Of a stretch of 64,000 nt of DNA, positions 1 to 8,858 are shown in pieces (within the stretch, counting starts at the first letter, position 1; each line of letters begins with the position of its first letter). Source of the stretch: Limimaricola sp964022235. GTDB lineage: Bacteria > Pseudomonadota > Alphaproteobacteria > Rhodobacterales > Rhodobacteraceae. Both the position numbers and the translations under genes were made by a program. The stretch is taken from the NCBI RefSeq assembly GCF_964022235.1, contig NZ_CAXHZL010000001.1:62001-126000 (forward strand), read 5' to 3'. The notes beneath the pieces are model-generated. The model was not told the DNA's origin. It ran no database searches and was given only the letters and a program-made list of their open reading frames with translations.

Positions 1-369
1 CTCCGCCAGAAACACTTCGACCAGTTCGTGCTCGATCAGATCCGCGCCCACCGGGGCGCGGTATTCGATCTGGCCCAGCCGCCGCAGTGGCAGATCGCGT
101 AGTCCCAACTCCTCGTCGATCCTACGTCGGGCACAATCCTCGGCGGCCTCGCCCCAGTGCGGGTGGGTGCAGCAGCTGTTGGCCCAAAGGCCGGGGGTGT
201 GGTACTTGGCCGCCGCGCGTTGCTGCAGCAAGGTGCGCCCTTCCCACATCACGAAGATGCTCACCGCCGGGTGGCGCAACCCGCGTCGATGCACCTCGAT
301 CTTGTCGACCGGCACCAGCCGATCGTCCACCCATGCGGGGATCTCCACATCGTCGCGGTGCTCGTCCAT
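1..369 (-). CDS. idi: isopentenyl-diphosphate delta-isomerase type 1 (5' part; runs off the window)
   Basis: Interconverts isopentenyl and dimethylallyl diphosphate for isoprenoid synthesis. The frame is open from the ATG at 369 to base 1, giving the first 123 residues of a protein usually about 175 long. I read the Nudix-type isomerase hallmarks: KYHTPGLWANSCCTHPHWGE with the catalytic cysteine region, then a DCARRRIDEELG segment equivalent to the Nudix helix, and IEHELVE with the metal-binding glutamates. The C-terminal third lies outside the window. In many phototrophic Rhodobacteraceae idi sits in or near photosynthesis genes, but nothing else here shows that. The gene is transcribed away from the lipoprotein and phytochrome genes on its right. 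Confidence 0.93.
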   Translation of the reverse strand, partial: MDEHRDDVEIPAWVDDRLVPVDKIEVHRRGLRHPAVSIFVMWEGRTLLQQRAAAKYHTPGLWANSCCTHPHWGEAAEDCARRRIDEELGLRDLPLRRLGQIEYRAPVGADLIEHELVEVFLAE

Positions 370-474
370 CGCAGGTCCCCCGAGGGTCCGGGCCAAACCC
401 GGTCTTGGCACAATCGGATCGGTGCGGCCCGGTTTCCTGCGCCGAACGGCGCGGGACGGGGCCGCGCGAACCCC

Positions 475-786
475 TCAGAAGCTCGCGACGGTCTCGACCG
501 GGGCGGGACGTGTCTGCACCACCATGCGCGCGGTCGCGGCGTCGCAGGTGACGGTGACGATTTCGCCCTGGTCGCGAAAGCGCACGATGCGGCTGTCGGA
601 GGTCTCGGCCAGCATGGCCGGCGTCTGACCGATCCGCGTCGCCGTCGCGTCGATGCGCGACAGGCAGTCGGAAAAGGCCATGGGCACGGCCTGATCGGAA
701 GGGGCCGCCGATGGCAGCGCCTCGCAACCCGCCAGAACCGCCAGTGCTGCCAGAGCGGTCATGCCGCGCCCCGTCGATCCGACCAT
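475..786 (-). CDS. small lipoprotein of unknown function
   Basis: Predicted 103-residue lipoprotein. The start MVGSTGRGM is followed by a short hydrophobic stretch ending in a lipobox (LAVLAGC), so acylation at the Cys and export to the periplasmic side of a membrane are expected. An earlier in-frame ATG at 861 would place 25 arginine-rich residues before the signal, so the start at 786 is preferred; a purine-rich GGGAGACGAAGG precedes it. The mature part holds two cysteines (FSDCLSRID and VTCDAATARM). It lies about 80 bases downstream of the bacteriophytochrome gene on the same strand. I do not recognise a family. Confidence 0.65.
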   Translation of the reverse strand: MVGSTGRGMTALAALAVLAGCEALPSAAPSDQAVPMAFSDCLSRIDATATRIGQTPAMLAETSDSRIVRFRDQGEIVTVTCDAATARMVVQTRPAPVETVASF

Positions 787-867
787 GCCTTCGTCTCCCG
801 TTCGATGATACCGGCGGCAGACTGCCCCGCCCGCGCAGCGAGGTCCAGACCGCATCGGCACCCGCCC

Positions 868-3435
868 TCAGTCCACGCCGCGCAGCAAGGCATGGAAACC
901 CGCCTGAACGCTGCGCTTGGTATAAGGCTTTTTCAGGATTACCGCCTCGGGATAGGCTTCGGCGATGCCGTCGGTGGCCCCATAGCCCGTCGCCAGCAGG
1001 AACGGCACACCGCGCGCGCGCAGCGCGTCGGCCACCGGCACCGAGGTTTCGTGACCGAGGTTCACGTCGAGCAGCGCGATGTCGAAATGCCCCGCCTCGA
1101 TCAGCCGCAGCGCCTCGCCCACGCCGCTGGCGGTCGCGACATCCTCGCAGCCCAGCTCGGCCAGAATGTCGGCGCCGTCCATCGCGATGATCATGTTATC
1201 CTCGACGATCAACGCGCGCCCCGACAGTTGCATCGACTGCTCGTCGGGCATCGACGCGCCGCTCTGGTCGGGTGCCGATACCGGGCGCTCGGGGGCGGTC
1301 GAGACGAAGCGCGCCGGAATGGAAAAGCTGGCCTCCGTGCCGGTGAGCGCGAAGCGCAGCTCCGCTTCGCCACCCAGCTCGAAGGGGATCGAGCGTTCGA
1401 TTACCGTGGTGCCAAAGCCGCGCCCTTCGGGGGCCTTCACCGCGGCGCCGCCGCGCTCGCGCCAATCCATCCTGAGCCCATGGTCGTTGAGCCGGGTCAG
1501 GGTGATGTTCACCGTGCCATGGTCATGCTTGAGCGCACCGTATTTCGCGGCGTTGGTCACCAGCTCGTGCACCACCAGCGCCAGTGTCGAAAACGCCTCT
1601 GGCGCCAGCAGCACGTCGTCGCCGGTGATCCGGACCCGGTCGCGCTGCGCTGAGACGAAAGCGGTGACTTCGGTCTCGATCAGCTCCTTGAGAGACGCCG
1701 CCTCCCAGTCCGAGCCGGTGAGCTGGTCATGCGCGCGGGCCAGCGCGTCGATGCGTCCGTCGAGGATGCGGGTGTAGTCGCCCACAGAGGTGACGCCCGA
1801 GCGGCTTTGCGACACGAGGCCCCGGATCAGGTTGAGAATGTTGCGCACCCGGTGGTTCAGCTCGGCGATGAGCAGCTCCTGACGCTCCTGCGCGCGCTTG
1901 CGCTCGGCGATGGAATCGTCGGCGAACTTGAGCACCACTTCGAGCAGGGTGATGCGGATCGTCTCGGCGGCGGCGATCTCGCTGTCGGTCCAGGGCGCGC
2001 TTTGGTGACGCACCGTCTCGGTCCAGGCTTCGAAACTCTTGCGCGGGGTAAGCCTCAACCCGTTGGGGCCCGGCTGCACTGGCTTGGACGGATCGCCCGC
2101 CCAAGTCACCTCCTGCACCTGTTCGCGGCGAAACAGCACGATGTAATCGCGCGGGCCGCGACTGATCGGCAGCGACAGCATCCCCGCCGCGCGCTCCACG
2201 AAGCCATCGGCCGCCGGGTAGCGGTCCATCAGGCGATCCGTGGTGTGAACCCGCCCCGCCGCCACGCCGTGCAGATGCCGCAGCAGCCCCATGAACTCCT
2301 CGCGTGTCGGCGCGGAGCCAATCGCGTGAAACCGGTCGTTGATCCAGATGGCGATGCCGTCGAAGGGGATCACCTCGCCGATCGCGCGGGCGATGTGTTC
2401 GAAGTTCTGGCCGATGGCGGTGATGTCGGTCATGCGCTCGACCAGCCCCGTGTGCAGCATCCGCGCCTGCAAGGTTTGCTGGCGCTCTGCGTCGGTCTCG
2501 ACGGCGGCGATCTCGTAGGAAAATAGCTGCGTGAACAGCTCCACCGTCGAGCGTTTTTCATAGTCGATGTAATGCGGCGTGTTGTGGTGACAGGCGATGA
2601 GCCCCCAAAGACGCCCTTCGCGCAGGATCGAGACCGACATCGACGCGGCCACGCCCATGTTGCGCAGATATTCGAGATGGATCGGCGACACCGCCCGCGT
2701 CACCGACAGCGACAGGTCGAGCGGCGACCCTTCGGGGCCGAGAGCTGGCAGGATCGGCTGCGGCGCGGCATCCACATCCATGATGAGCCGGATCGGGCTG
2801 CGCAGATAGAGATCGCGCGCCTGCTTGGGGATGTCGCTGGCCGGAAAGCGCAGCCCGAGGAACGGCGTCATCCCGGGACTGGCGGCTTCTGCGATGACCG
2901 ACCCGCTGTCGTCGCGCTGGAACTGATAGACCATCACCCGATCGAAGCCGGTCAGGGCCTTCATCGCGCGCGCCGCCTCGCGTGCCATCGCCGGGATTTC
3001 GCGGCGGCGGCGCACACGGGCGATCAGAGGCTGCACGAGAGACATCTCGTCTCGCATCGCCAACTGGTTCTTGGGCTCGAACTCGAACAGGTAGCTCGAC
3101 CCCGAGGCGTGCACCGAGACGTCGAAAAACCGCCCGTCCTCGAACAGGTCGACGCCGTAGATCCGCGCGGCCCCCGAATCCTGCCCGAGGATCTGGATCC
3201 GGCCCCGCAGGTGATGCACCACCTCGCGCGGAAACAGCTCAAGGAACCGCGCGCCGATCGCGGCCTCGGGATCGAGGCCGAGCATGTCGTCGATATTGGC
3301 CGAGACATGCTGCACCACCCAGTCGCCGGAGACGGAGATCAGGCAGCCATAAGGCTGCACATGACCCAGAAACTGGATCTGTTCGCGGTCGCAATTGCTG
3401 AGCTCTACTGGCGCAGAGGCCGCTGTGTCGGTCAT
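868..3435 (-). CDS. bphP: bacteriophytochrome: HWE-family histidine kinase with C-terminal receiver domain
   Basis: Red/far-red photoreceptor kinase of 855 residues. Order: N-terminal tail with the biliverdin-attachment Cys15 (LSNCDREQI), PAS (about 20-120), GAF chromophore domain (about 140-310) with PASDIP at 198-203, PHY domain (about 325-505) with the tongue motif PRKSF at 464-468, then a HisKA_2/HWE kinase with phospho-acceptor His527 in ELNHRVRN, ATPase N-box HELVTNAAKYG near 623 and DWRE at 657. A fused receiver domain (about 740-855) has likely phospho-acceptor Asp790 (LLDVNLG) and Lys835/836. The architecture resembles Agrobacterium Agp2 (AtBphP2). ATG directly abuts the heme-oxygenase stop (TGAATG), so the pair is probably translationally coupled. 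No separate output regulator is adjacent, so the target is unknown. Confidence 0.95.
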   Translation of the reverse strand: MTDTAASAPVELSNCDREQIQFLGHVQPYGCLISVSGDWVVQHVSANIDDMLGLDPEAAIGARFLELFPREVVHHLRGRIQILGQDSGAARIYGVDLFEDGRFFDVSVHASGSSYLFEFEPKNQLAMRDEMSLVQPLIARVRRRREIPAMAREAARAMKALTGFDRVMVYQFQRDDSGSVIAEAASPGMTPFLGLRFPASDIPKQARDLYLRSPIRLIMDVDAAPQPILPALGPEGSPLDLSLSVTRAVSPIHLEYLRNMGVAASMSVSILREGRLWGLIACHHNTPHYIDYEKRSTVELFTQLFSYEIAAVETDAERQQTLQARMLHTGLVERMTDITAIGQNFEHIARAIGEVIPFDGIAIWINDRFHAIGSAPTREEFMGLLRHLHGVAAGRVHTTDRLMDRYPAADGFVERAAGMLSLPISRGPRDYIVLFRREQVQEVTWAGDPSKPVQPGPNGLRLTPRKSFEAWTETVRHQSAPWTDSEIAAAETIRITLLEVVLKFADDSIAERKRAQERQELLIAELNHRVRNILNLIRGLVSQSRSGVTSVGDYTRILDGRIDALARAHDQLTGSDWEAASLKELIETEVTAFVSAQRDRVRITGDDVLLAPEAFSTLALVVHELVTNAAKYGALKHDHGTVNITLTRLNDHGLRMDWRERGGAAVKAPEGRGFGTTVIERSIPFELGGEAELRFALTGTEASFSIPARFVSTAPERPVSAPDQSGASMPDEQSMQLSGRALIVEDNMIIAMDGADILAELGCEDVATASGVGEALRLIEAGHFDIALLDVNLGHETSVPVADALRARGVPFLLATGYGATDGIAEAYPEAVILKKPYTKRSVQAGFHALLRGVD

Positions 3436-4044
3436 TCAGGCGGTCCGTTGGCTAGGGGAGGTGGCAATATCGCGACGCGCAGCATGACCCGCCGCCAGAA
3501 AGAGTTCAAACAGCAGGCACGCTTGCGCCAGTTCGGCGTCCGCTTCCGTACCTTCGGCGGGCCGTGCCCCGGCCGCCTCGCAATAGGCGCGCCAGCGGTC
3601 GGTCAGGGGCGGCAGCGACAGATAGGCCTCAGCCCCCTGCAATAGCGGGTCCGTCGCCCCCTGCCAGCGCCGTCGCAGCACCTGACTGCCGAGCCGGGAG
3701 CCGAGCAGCACGTAGTCCTGCGCACCGGCATGGGTCAGCGTCAGGGCGGGCATCAGTGGCGGCGGCGGCGCCTGCAGATGCCGCAGATCCGCGTCGATGG
3801 CCGCGATCATCGTATCGAGAAGGGGCTGGCCGGTGCGCCCGCCCGGTGCGGGCCGGATGGCGGCAAAGGCGGCGCGGTGCGCGCGCAAAAACAGCGAAAG
3901 GCCGGACCAGGTGGCCAGGTCTATGTCGGAAAAGAAACGGTCGAGCTGGTCGTGGCAGGGCGCGAGATCCGATCTCAGCCGCTGTCGCAGGCTCCGTGGG
4001 GGGGTCAAATCGGTGCGCGTCCTCAGGGTCTGTCGGTCCTCCAA
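3436..4044 (-). CDS. bphO: biliverdin-producing heme oxygenase
   Basis: Cleaves heme to biliverdin, the chromophore of the adjacent phytochrome. The sequence carries the heme-oxygenase pattern SLRQRLRSDLAPCHDQLDRFF with the likely proximal heme His in APCHDQLD, and YVLLGSRLGSQVLRRR, matching the distal-helix Gly-rich segment. Length of about 190-202 residues is normal. The stop abuts the bphP ATG, giving a bphO-bphP operon. The start is uncertain: there is no well-placed ATG. In-frame TTG codons lie at 4044 and 4008 (the latter about 11 bases after GAGGA), and an ATG at 4164 would add 40 low-quality residues across a palindrome that looks like promoter DNA. 4044 is taken as a compromise. Confidence 0.85.
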   Translation of the reverse strand: MEDRQTLRTRTDLTPPRSLRQRLRSDLAPCHDQLDRFFSDIDLATWSGLSLFLRAHRAAFAAIRPAPGGRTGQPLLDTMIAAIDADLRHLQAPPPPLMPALTLTHAGAQDYVLLGSRLGSQVLRRRWQGATDPLLQGAEAYLSLPPLTDRWRAYCEAAGARPAEGTEADAELAQACLLFELFLAAGHAARRDIATSPSQRTA

Positions 4045-4060
4045 GGTTGAAGGACGGCGG

Positions 4061-4074
4061 TTTGTACCTACAAA
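4061..4074. promoter_or_regulatory. palindrome upstream of bphO (candidate operator)
   Basis: TTTGTACCTACAAA is a perfect inverted repeat (6-base arms, 2-base spacer) in the divergent region between bphO (minus) and the ABC-transporter operon (plus). It is AT-rich against a GC-rich background and lies 16 bases before the TTG at 4044. It could be a regulator-binding site. It does not match the PpsR/CrtJ TGT-N12-ACA spacing. Confidence 0.35.
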
Positions 4075-4203
4075 ACCCCGAAACCCGCCCGCTGCACAAG
4101 GGGGCGGGTCCTTGGGGCGGGCCTGCGTCCCCGAACCCAAGGCCCGGGAAGCCTGCGACACCATTGCTGTTTCCCGCCGCCCCGAATGGCCTAGCTTGGC
4201 CAC

Positions 4204-4860
4204 ATGCTGTTGAAACTCCGTAACATCCGAAAGAGCTTTGCCGGTGCCGAGGGGCCGGTGCCGGTGCTGCGCGGCATCGACCTCGATCTGGACGAGGGCG
4301 AGAGCATGGCCCTGACCGGAGAAAGCGGATCGGGCAAGTCGACGCTGCTGCATCTGGTGGGCGGGCTGGATCGGCCCGACGCGGGGCGCATCGACGTGGG
4401 CGGGGTGGAGGTCACCGCGCTCGACGATTCCGGTCGCGCGGCGCTGCGGCGCGGCACTGTGGGGGTAGTGTTTCAGCAGTTCAACCTGATCCCCTCGCTG
4501 AATGTTGGCGACAACATCGCCTTTCAGGCACGCCTCGCGGGGCGGCACGACGCCGCGATGACGGCCGCGCTGGCCGAACGCCTCGGCCTCGGCCCGCATC
4601 TGGCGAAATACCCCGAGCAGCTTTCGGGCGGTCAGCAACAGCGCACCGCCATTGCCCGGACCCTCGCCGCGCGGCCCCGCCTCGTTCTGGCCGACGAGCC
4701 CACCGGCAATCTCGACGAGGCCACCGCCGAGGCGGTGCTGGGCGCGATGCTCGAACTGGTCGCCGAGACGGGCGCGGCGCTGCTCATGGTCACGCATTCG
4801 ACGCATCACGCCGCCCGGATGGGACGGCGGCTGCACCTGCACGCGGGGCGCATCGCGTGA
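4204..4860 (+). CDS. ABC transporter ATP-binding protein (LolD/MacB/FtsE type)
   Basis: ATPase subunit of 218 residues. Walker A GESGSGKST lies at about 39-47, the Q-loop in VVFQQFNLIPSL, the signature LSGGQ at 140-144 and Walker B VLADE at 161-165, followed by the D-loop. It belongs to the mechanotransmission-type ABC group that works with FtsX-like permeases. Its last bases form a GTGA overlap with the permease gene, and a secreted lipocalin-like protein follows, the same set as the AttE-AttF/G-AttH systems. It presumably powers export or extraction of a lipid or envelope-associated substrate. The actual cargo is not evident. Confidence 0.92.
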   Translation: MLLKLRNIRKSFAGAEGPVPVLRGIDLDLDEGESMALTGESGSGKSTLLHLVGGLDRPDAGRIDVGGVEVTALDDSGRAALRRGTVGVVFQQFNLIPSLNVGDNIAFQARLAGRHDAAMTAALAERLGLGPHLAKYPEQLSGGQQQRTAIARTLAARPRLVLADEPTGNLDEATAEAVLGAMLELVAETGAALLMVTHSTHHAARMGRRLHLHAGRIA

Positions 4861-7238
4861 CCCCCACCGTGCTCTGGGCGCTGCTGTCGCATTGGCGGCG
4901 CGCGCCGCTGCAACTTTTCACGCTGATCGCTGGGCTGGCGCTCGCCACGGGGCTGTGGTCCGGGGTGCAGGCGATCAACGCCGAGGCCCGGGCGAGCTAC
5001 GACGCCGCCGCCGCGACCTTGGGCGAGGGGCAATACGCCCGGATCGAGGCCACGTCGGGGGGCGAGATCGCGCTCTCGGATTACGTGGCGCTGCGCCGCG
5101 CGGGCTGGCAGGTCAGCCCGGTGGTGCAGGGCCGTCTGGGCGATGTGCAGATGGTGGGGATCGAGCCCCTGACCGCGCCAGGCGGCATCGGACCGGGGGC
5201 CGAAGGAGCCGACATCGCGGCGTTTCTGGGCGGCGCGGGGCAGGTCTTTGGCCGCGCCGAGGCGCTCGCCGCGCTGCCCGAGGTCGAGGCCGAACGGGTG
5301 GTGGCGCCCGACGTGGCACCCGGCACCGTCGTTACCGATATTTCCGTGGCGCAGCGGCTGCTGGGCCGTGACGGCGTCGATCTGCTTCTGGTAGCGGCCG
5401 AACAGCCCTTGGGTCGTGCCGACCTCTTTGACATCGCGCCCGACCTCGTGCTGCGCCCGGCGCAAGGGGGATCGGAGATCGGACGGCTCACCGACAGCTT
5501 TCACCTCAACCTCACTGCCTTTGGCCTTTTGTGTTTCGCGGTGGGCATCTTCATCGTGCACGGCGCAGTGGGTCTCGCCTTCGAGCAGCGCCGCCCGGTA
5601 CTGCGCACCATGCGGGCGCTGGGCGTGCCGCTGGGGCGGCTGGTCGTCCTGATGGTGGCCGAACTGGTCGGGATTTCGCTGGTGGCGGGCACGCTCGGCG
5701 TCGGCTTGGGCTGGCTGCTGGCGGCCAGCCTGCTGCCCGACGTGGCCGCGACGCTGCGCGGGCTCTACGGGGCCGAGGTGGCGGGGGGGCTGGCCTTTCG
5801 CCCGGTCTGGTGGCTGTCGGGCCTTGGCATTGCGGTGCTGGGAACGGCGCTGGCGGCGGGGGCGGCGCTGTGGCGCATCGCGACGATGCCGCTTTTGGCG
5901 GCGGGCGGCAGGCGGGCCTGGGCCATGGCGGATGCACGCAGCGCGCGCTGGCAGGGCGCGCTGGCGCTCGTGCTGATCGGTGTGGCGGCGGGGCTGGCAC
6001 TCTGGGGCGAAGGGCTGGTCGCGGGCTTCGGCATTCTAGGCGCGGGTCTCGTTGGCGCGGCGCTGGCGCTGCCGCTGCTGCTGGGCGCGGCGCTGGCGGC
6101 GGCGGCACGGCTGGCGCGTGGCCCGTTGGCGCAGTGGTTCTGGGCTGACACGCGGCAGCAGCTGCCGGGCCTGTCGCTGGCGTTGATGGCGCTGCTGCTG
6201 GCGATGGCCGCCAACATCGGCGTCTCGACCATGGTCGGCTCCTTCCGCCAGACCTTCACCGGCTTTCTCGACCAACGCCTCGCGCCGGAGCTCTACATCG
6301 AGGCGGCGGACGACGCGCAGGCCCGTACGGTCGAGGCCTTCCTCGCCCCTCGCGTCCGGTCGGTGCTGCCGCTGGCCTCGGTCGAGACCCAAGTCGCGGG
6401 GTTGCCAGCCGAGTTGAACCTCGCGCGGCCCGATCCGACCTACCCTGAGAACTGGCGCTTTTTGCAATCGGTGCCGCGCCCGTGGGAGCATCTCGCTGTG
6501 CGCGAAGGCGTGCTGATCAACGAGCAGCTTTCCCGCCGCGCGGGGCTCGGCTTGGGTGACACGGTGTCCTTGGGCCCCCAGACCGCACTGCCGGTGCTGG
6601 GCATCTACGGCGATTATGGCAACCCGGTGGGGCAGGTGATCGTCACCGAGGCGCTGTTCAGGACCCTGCACCCCGAGATCGTGCCGCACCGCTTCGGCCT
6701 GCGGCTCGACCCGGAGCAGGTGCCCGACATCCGCGCAGCACTGCTGGCCGAGGGTGTGGCCGAGGCCGCGATTACCGATCAGGTGGCGCTCAAGCGGTTT
6801 TCGCTGCAGGTGTTCGAGCGCACCTTCGCGGTGACAGCGGCGCTCAACGTGCTAACGCTGGCGGTCGCGGGGTTCGCAATCCTGATGTCGCTCCTGACGC
6901 TGGCTGCACTCAGGCTGCCACAGCTGGCTCCGGTCTGGGCGCTGGGCCTGACGCGTCGCCGCCTCGCGGGGCTGGAGATGCTGCGCGCGGTGCTTCTGGC
7001 GGCGCTGACGGCGCTGGTGGCGCTGCCGCTGGGCCTTGCGCTGGCCTGGGTGCTGCTCTCGGTCGTCAACGTCGCGGCCTTTGGCTGGCGGCTGCCAATG
7101 TACCTGTTTCCGGCGGCCTATGCACAGCTTGGCCTGTTTGCGCTGCTCGCCGCCGGGCTCGCGGCGCTGTGGCCCGCGATCCGGCTGGCGCGCACGCCGC
7201 CCGCGGCGCTCTTGGGAGTTTTCGCCAGTGAACGCTAG
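4857..7238 (+). CDS. FtsX-like ABC transporter permease (two-module, AttF/AttG-like)
   Basis: Membrane protein of 793 residues starting at the GTG overlapping the ATPase stop (GTGA). It has an N-terminal transmembrane helix (about 12-35), a periplasmic domain, a first block of three helices near 215-345, further helices near 365-455, a second periplasmic domain, and a C-terminal FtsX block with helices near 660-690, 705-735 and 755-780. This is the duplicated-permease layout of LolC/E-, MacB- or AttF/G-like exporters fused in one chain. It partners the upstream ATPase. The C-terminal end overlaps the GTG start of the lipocalin-like gene by 11 bases, so the three form one operon. Substrate unknown. 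Confidence 0.9.
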   Translation: MTPTVLWALLSHWRRAPLQLFTLIAGLALATGLWSGVQAINAEARASYDAAAATLGEGQYARIEATSGGEIALSDYVALRRAGWQVSPVVQGRLGDVQMVGIEPLTAPGGIGPGAEGADIAAFLGGAGQVFGRAEALAALPEVEAERVVAPDVAPGTVVTDISVAQRLLGRDGVDLLLVAAEQPLGRADLFDIAPDLVLRPAQGGSEIGRLTDSFHLNLTAFGLLCFAVGIFIVHGAVGLAFEQRRPVLRTMRALGVPLGRLVVLMVAELVGISLVAGTLGVGLGWLLAASLLPDVAATLRGLYGAEVAGGLAFRPVWWLSGLGIAVLGTALAAGAALWRIATMPLLAAGGRRAWAMADARSARWQGALALVLIGVAAGLALWGEGLVAGFGILGAGLVGAALALPLLLGAALAAAARLARGPLAQWFWADTRQQLPGLSLALMALLLAMAANIGVSTMVGSFRQTFTGFLDQRLAPELYIEAADDAQARTVEAFLAPRVRSVLPLASVETQVAGLPAELNLARPDPTYPENWRFLQSVPRPWEHLAVREGVLINEQLSRRAGLGLGDTVSLGPQTALPVLGIYGDYGNPVGQVIVTEALFRTLHPEIVPHRFGLRLDPEQVPDIRAALLAEGVAEAAITDQVALKRFSLQVFERTFAVTAALNVLTLAVAGFAILMSLLTLAALRLPQLAPVWALGLTRRRLAGLEMLRAVLLAALTALVALPLGLALAWVLLSVVNVAAFGWRLPMYLFPAAYAQLGLFALLAAGLAALWPAIRLARTPPAALLGVFASER

Positions 7239-8262
7239 GATCCTGCTGCTGGTCTGCCTGCCCGGCCTTGCCCAAGCGCAGGGCTTTGCCGGGCTCGGGG
7301 GCGAGGCGGGGGGCTTTGCCCTGCCCGAGAAGGGGCAGGCTCTCGCCTTTCCCGCCGATCACGGCGCGCATCCGGAGTTTCGTATCGAATGGTGGTATCT
7401 TACCGCCAATCTTACCGGCCCCGACGGCACGCCTTACGGGCTGCAATGGACGCTGTTTCGCTCGGCCCTCGCCCCGCACGAGGCGGCGGGATGGGACAGC
7501 CCGCAGATCTGGCTCGGCCACGCCGCCGTCACCACGCCCGACGACCACCTCTTCACCCAGCGTCTCGCCCGCGGCGGCATCGGGCAGGCGGGGGTGACGG
7601 CCACCCCGTTCGAGGCATGGATCGACGACTGGCGCATGGCGGGGCCGGATTTCGATGCGATGCGGCTTGCCGCCTCCGGCCCGGAGTTCGCCTATGACAT
7701 GACCCTCACCGCGCAGGGGCCGCTGGTGCGGCACGGCGAGGAGGGGTTTTCGGTCAAATCCGGAGAGGGGCAGGCGAGCTATTATTATTCGCAACCCTTC
7801 TTCGATATCGCGGGACGCCTGAGCCTGCCCGAGGGGCCGGTCGAGGTCACCGGCACGGCGTGGTTCGACCATGAATGGTCCTCGCAGCCGCTCTCGGATC
7901 GGCAGACCGGTTGGGACTGGTTCTCGCTGTCCTTCGAGGACGGTGCCAAGCTGATGGGCTTCCAGCTTCGCGAAAACGACGCGGCAGGCTACAGTTATGC
8001 CAGTTGGATCGCGCCCGACGGGACGTTGACGCCCTATGTCGGGGCCTTTGAAGCCGAACCGCTGGAGACGGCGCGGCTCGACGGGGCGGAGGTGCCGGTG
8101 CGCTGGTCGGTACGCCTGCCCGCAGAGGGCGTCGCGGTCGAGGTCGAGGCGTTGAACGACGCCGCGTGGAACGCGCTGTCGCCGTCCTATTGGGAAGGGC
8201 CGGTGACCGTCACGGGAAGCCACGCGGGCAGGGGGTATCTGGAGATGACGGGTTATGAGTGA
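7228..8262 (+). CDS. secreted lipocalin-like/AttH-CrtC-domain protein
   Basis: Predicted 344-residue exported protein. The GTG at 7228 overlaps the permease gene and gives an immediate signal peptide (MNARILLLVCLPGLAQAQG). An earlier in-frame ATG at 7036 lies inside the permease and is rejected. The mature part has family hallmarks: FRIEWWYLTANL near the start, YYSQPFFDIAGRL in the middle, and WFDHEWSS followed by GWDWFSLSFEDGAKLM. These are typical of the AttH/hydroxyneurosporene-synthase-like lipocalin fold. It is a distant relative of carotenoid hydratase CrtC, but the signal peptide and ABC/FtsX partners argue for an envelope role rather than carotenoid synthesis. Confidence 0.88.
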   Translation: MNARILLLVCLPGLAQAQGFAGLGGEAGGFALPEKGQALAFPADHGAHPEFRIEWWYLTANLTGPDGTPYGLQWTLFRSALAPHEAAGWDSPQIWLGHAAVTTPDDHLFTQRLARGGIGQAGVTATPFEAWIDDWRMAGPDFDAMRLAASGPEFAYDMTLTAQGPLVRHGEEGFSVKSGEGQASYYYSQPFFDIAGRLSLPEGPVEVTGTAWFDHEWSSQPLSDRQTGWDWFSLSFEDGAKLMGFQLRENDAAGYSYASWIAPDGTLTPYVGAFEAEPLETARLDGAEVPVRWSVRLPAEGVAVEVEALNDAAWNALSPSYWEGPVTVTGSHAGRGYLEMTGYE

Positions 8263-8809
8263 CATCACGACGCTATCGGGGCTGCTGGATCTGGTGCGCA
8301 GGCGCATCGCGGCAGGGATGACGGACAAGGACGCCGCGTCCCGGCTGCCGGTGTTGGCCACACGCGACGCCCAAGGCTGGCCCACGGCGCGAACCATGGT
8401 GCTGCGCGGCTTTGACGCCGAGAACTGGACGCTCGACCTGCATTCCGACGCCGACGCCGCCAAGGTGCTGCAACTGACCGACGGGCCGCGCGCCATGTTG
8501 CAGTTCTGGGACGCCGAGGCTGCCTTGCAGGTGCGGATGCGCGCCCATGTGATCCGTCTGCCGCACGAGGAGGAGAAGGCGCTGTGGCAGCATGTGCCCG
8601 AGCCTGCGCGCGCCCAATACGGCACGGTGCCGCCGCCCGGCACGCCGATCGCCGCCGCCGACGCGTGGCATCCGAACCCGCGCCCTGCGCGCTTTGCGGT
8701 GCTGCGCGCGCGCATCATGCGGATCGAAGCGCTGCATCTGGGCGAGATCCACCGCCGTGCCCGGTTCGAGCGCGAGGAGGGCTGGCAGGGCAGCTGGCTG
8801 GTGCCATGA
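8255..8809 (+). CDS. pyridoxamine 5'-phosphate oxidase-like flavoprotein
   Basis: Cytosolic protein of 184 residues with the split-barrel FMN-binding fold of the PNPOx family. I see the RTMVLRGFD strand that contacts FMN phosphate, the HSDADAAKVLQL segment, and a C-terminal tail rich in Arg. It overlaps the preceding gene by 8 bases, so it is probably cotranscribed with the ABC operon although no functional link is obvious. True PdxH usually has a longer C-terminal region ending in WxxxRLxP. That is not seen, so a general FMN-dependent oxidoreductase is the safer call. Confidence 0.85.
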   Translation: MSDITTLSGLLDLVRRRIAAGMTDKDAASRLPVLATRDAQGWPTARTMVLRGFDAENWTLDLHSDADAAKVLQLTDGPRAMLQFWDAEAALQVRMRAHVIRLPHEEEKALWQHVPEPARAQYGTVPPPGTPIAAADAWHPNPRPARFAVLRARIMRIEALHLGEIHRRARFEREEGWQGSWLVP

Positions 8810-8858
8810 ACCTGTGGCGCTCTGGCGCGCCGCGGCGCGCCGGGATAGATCCCCACGC

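Noticed and set aside
4061..4074. PpsR/CrtJ photosynthesis repressor site
   Set aside because: TGT and ACA are present but with 4-base spacing, not 12.
4045..4842. Long N-terminal extension of the heme oxygenase frame
   Set aside because: Runs antisense through the ABC ATPase gene. Only the part downstream of about 4044 matches heme oxygenase.
7228..8262. Carotenoid 1,2-hydratase CrtC
   Set aside because: Fold-level resemblance only. The signal peptide and ABC/FtsX neighbours fit the AttH-like group, and no carotenoid genes are nearby.
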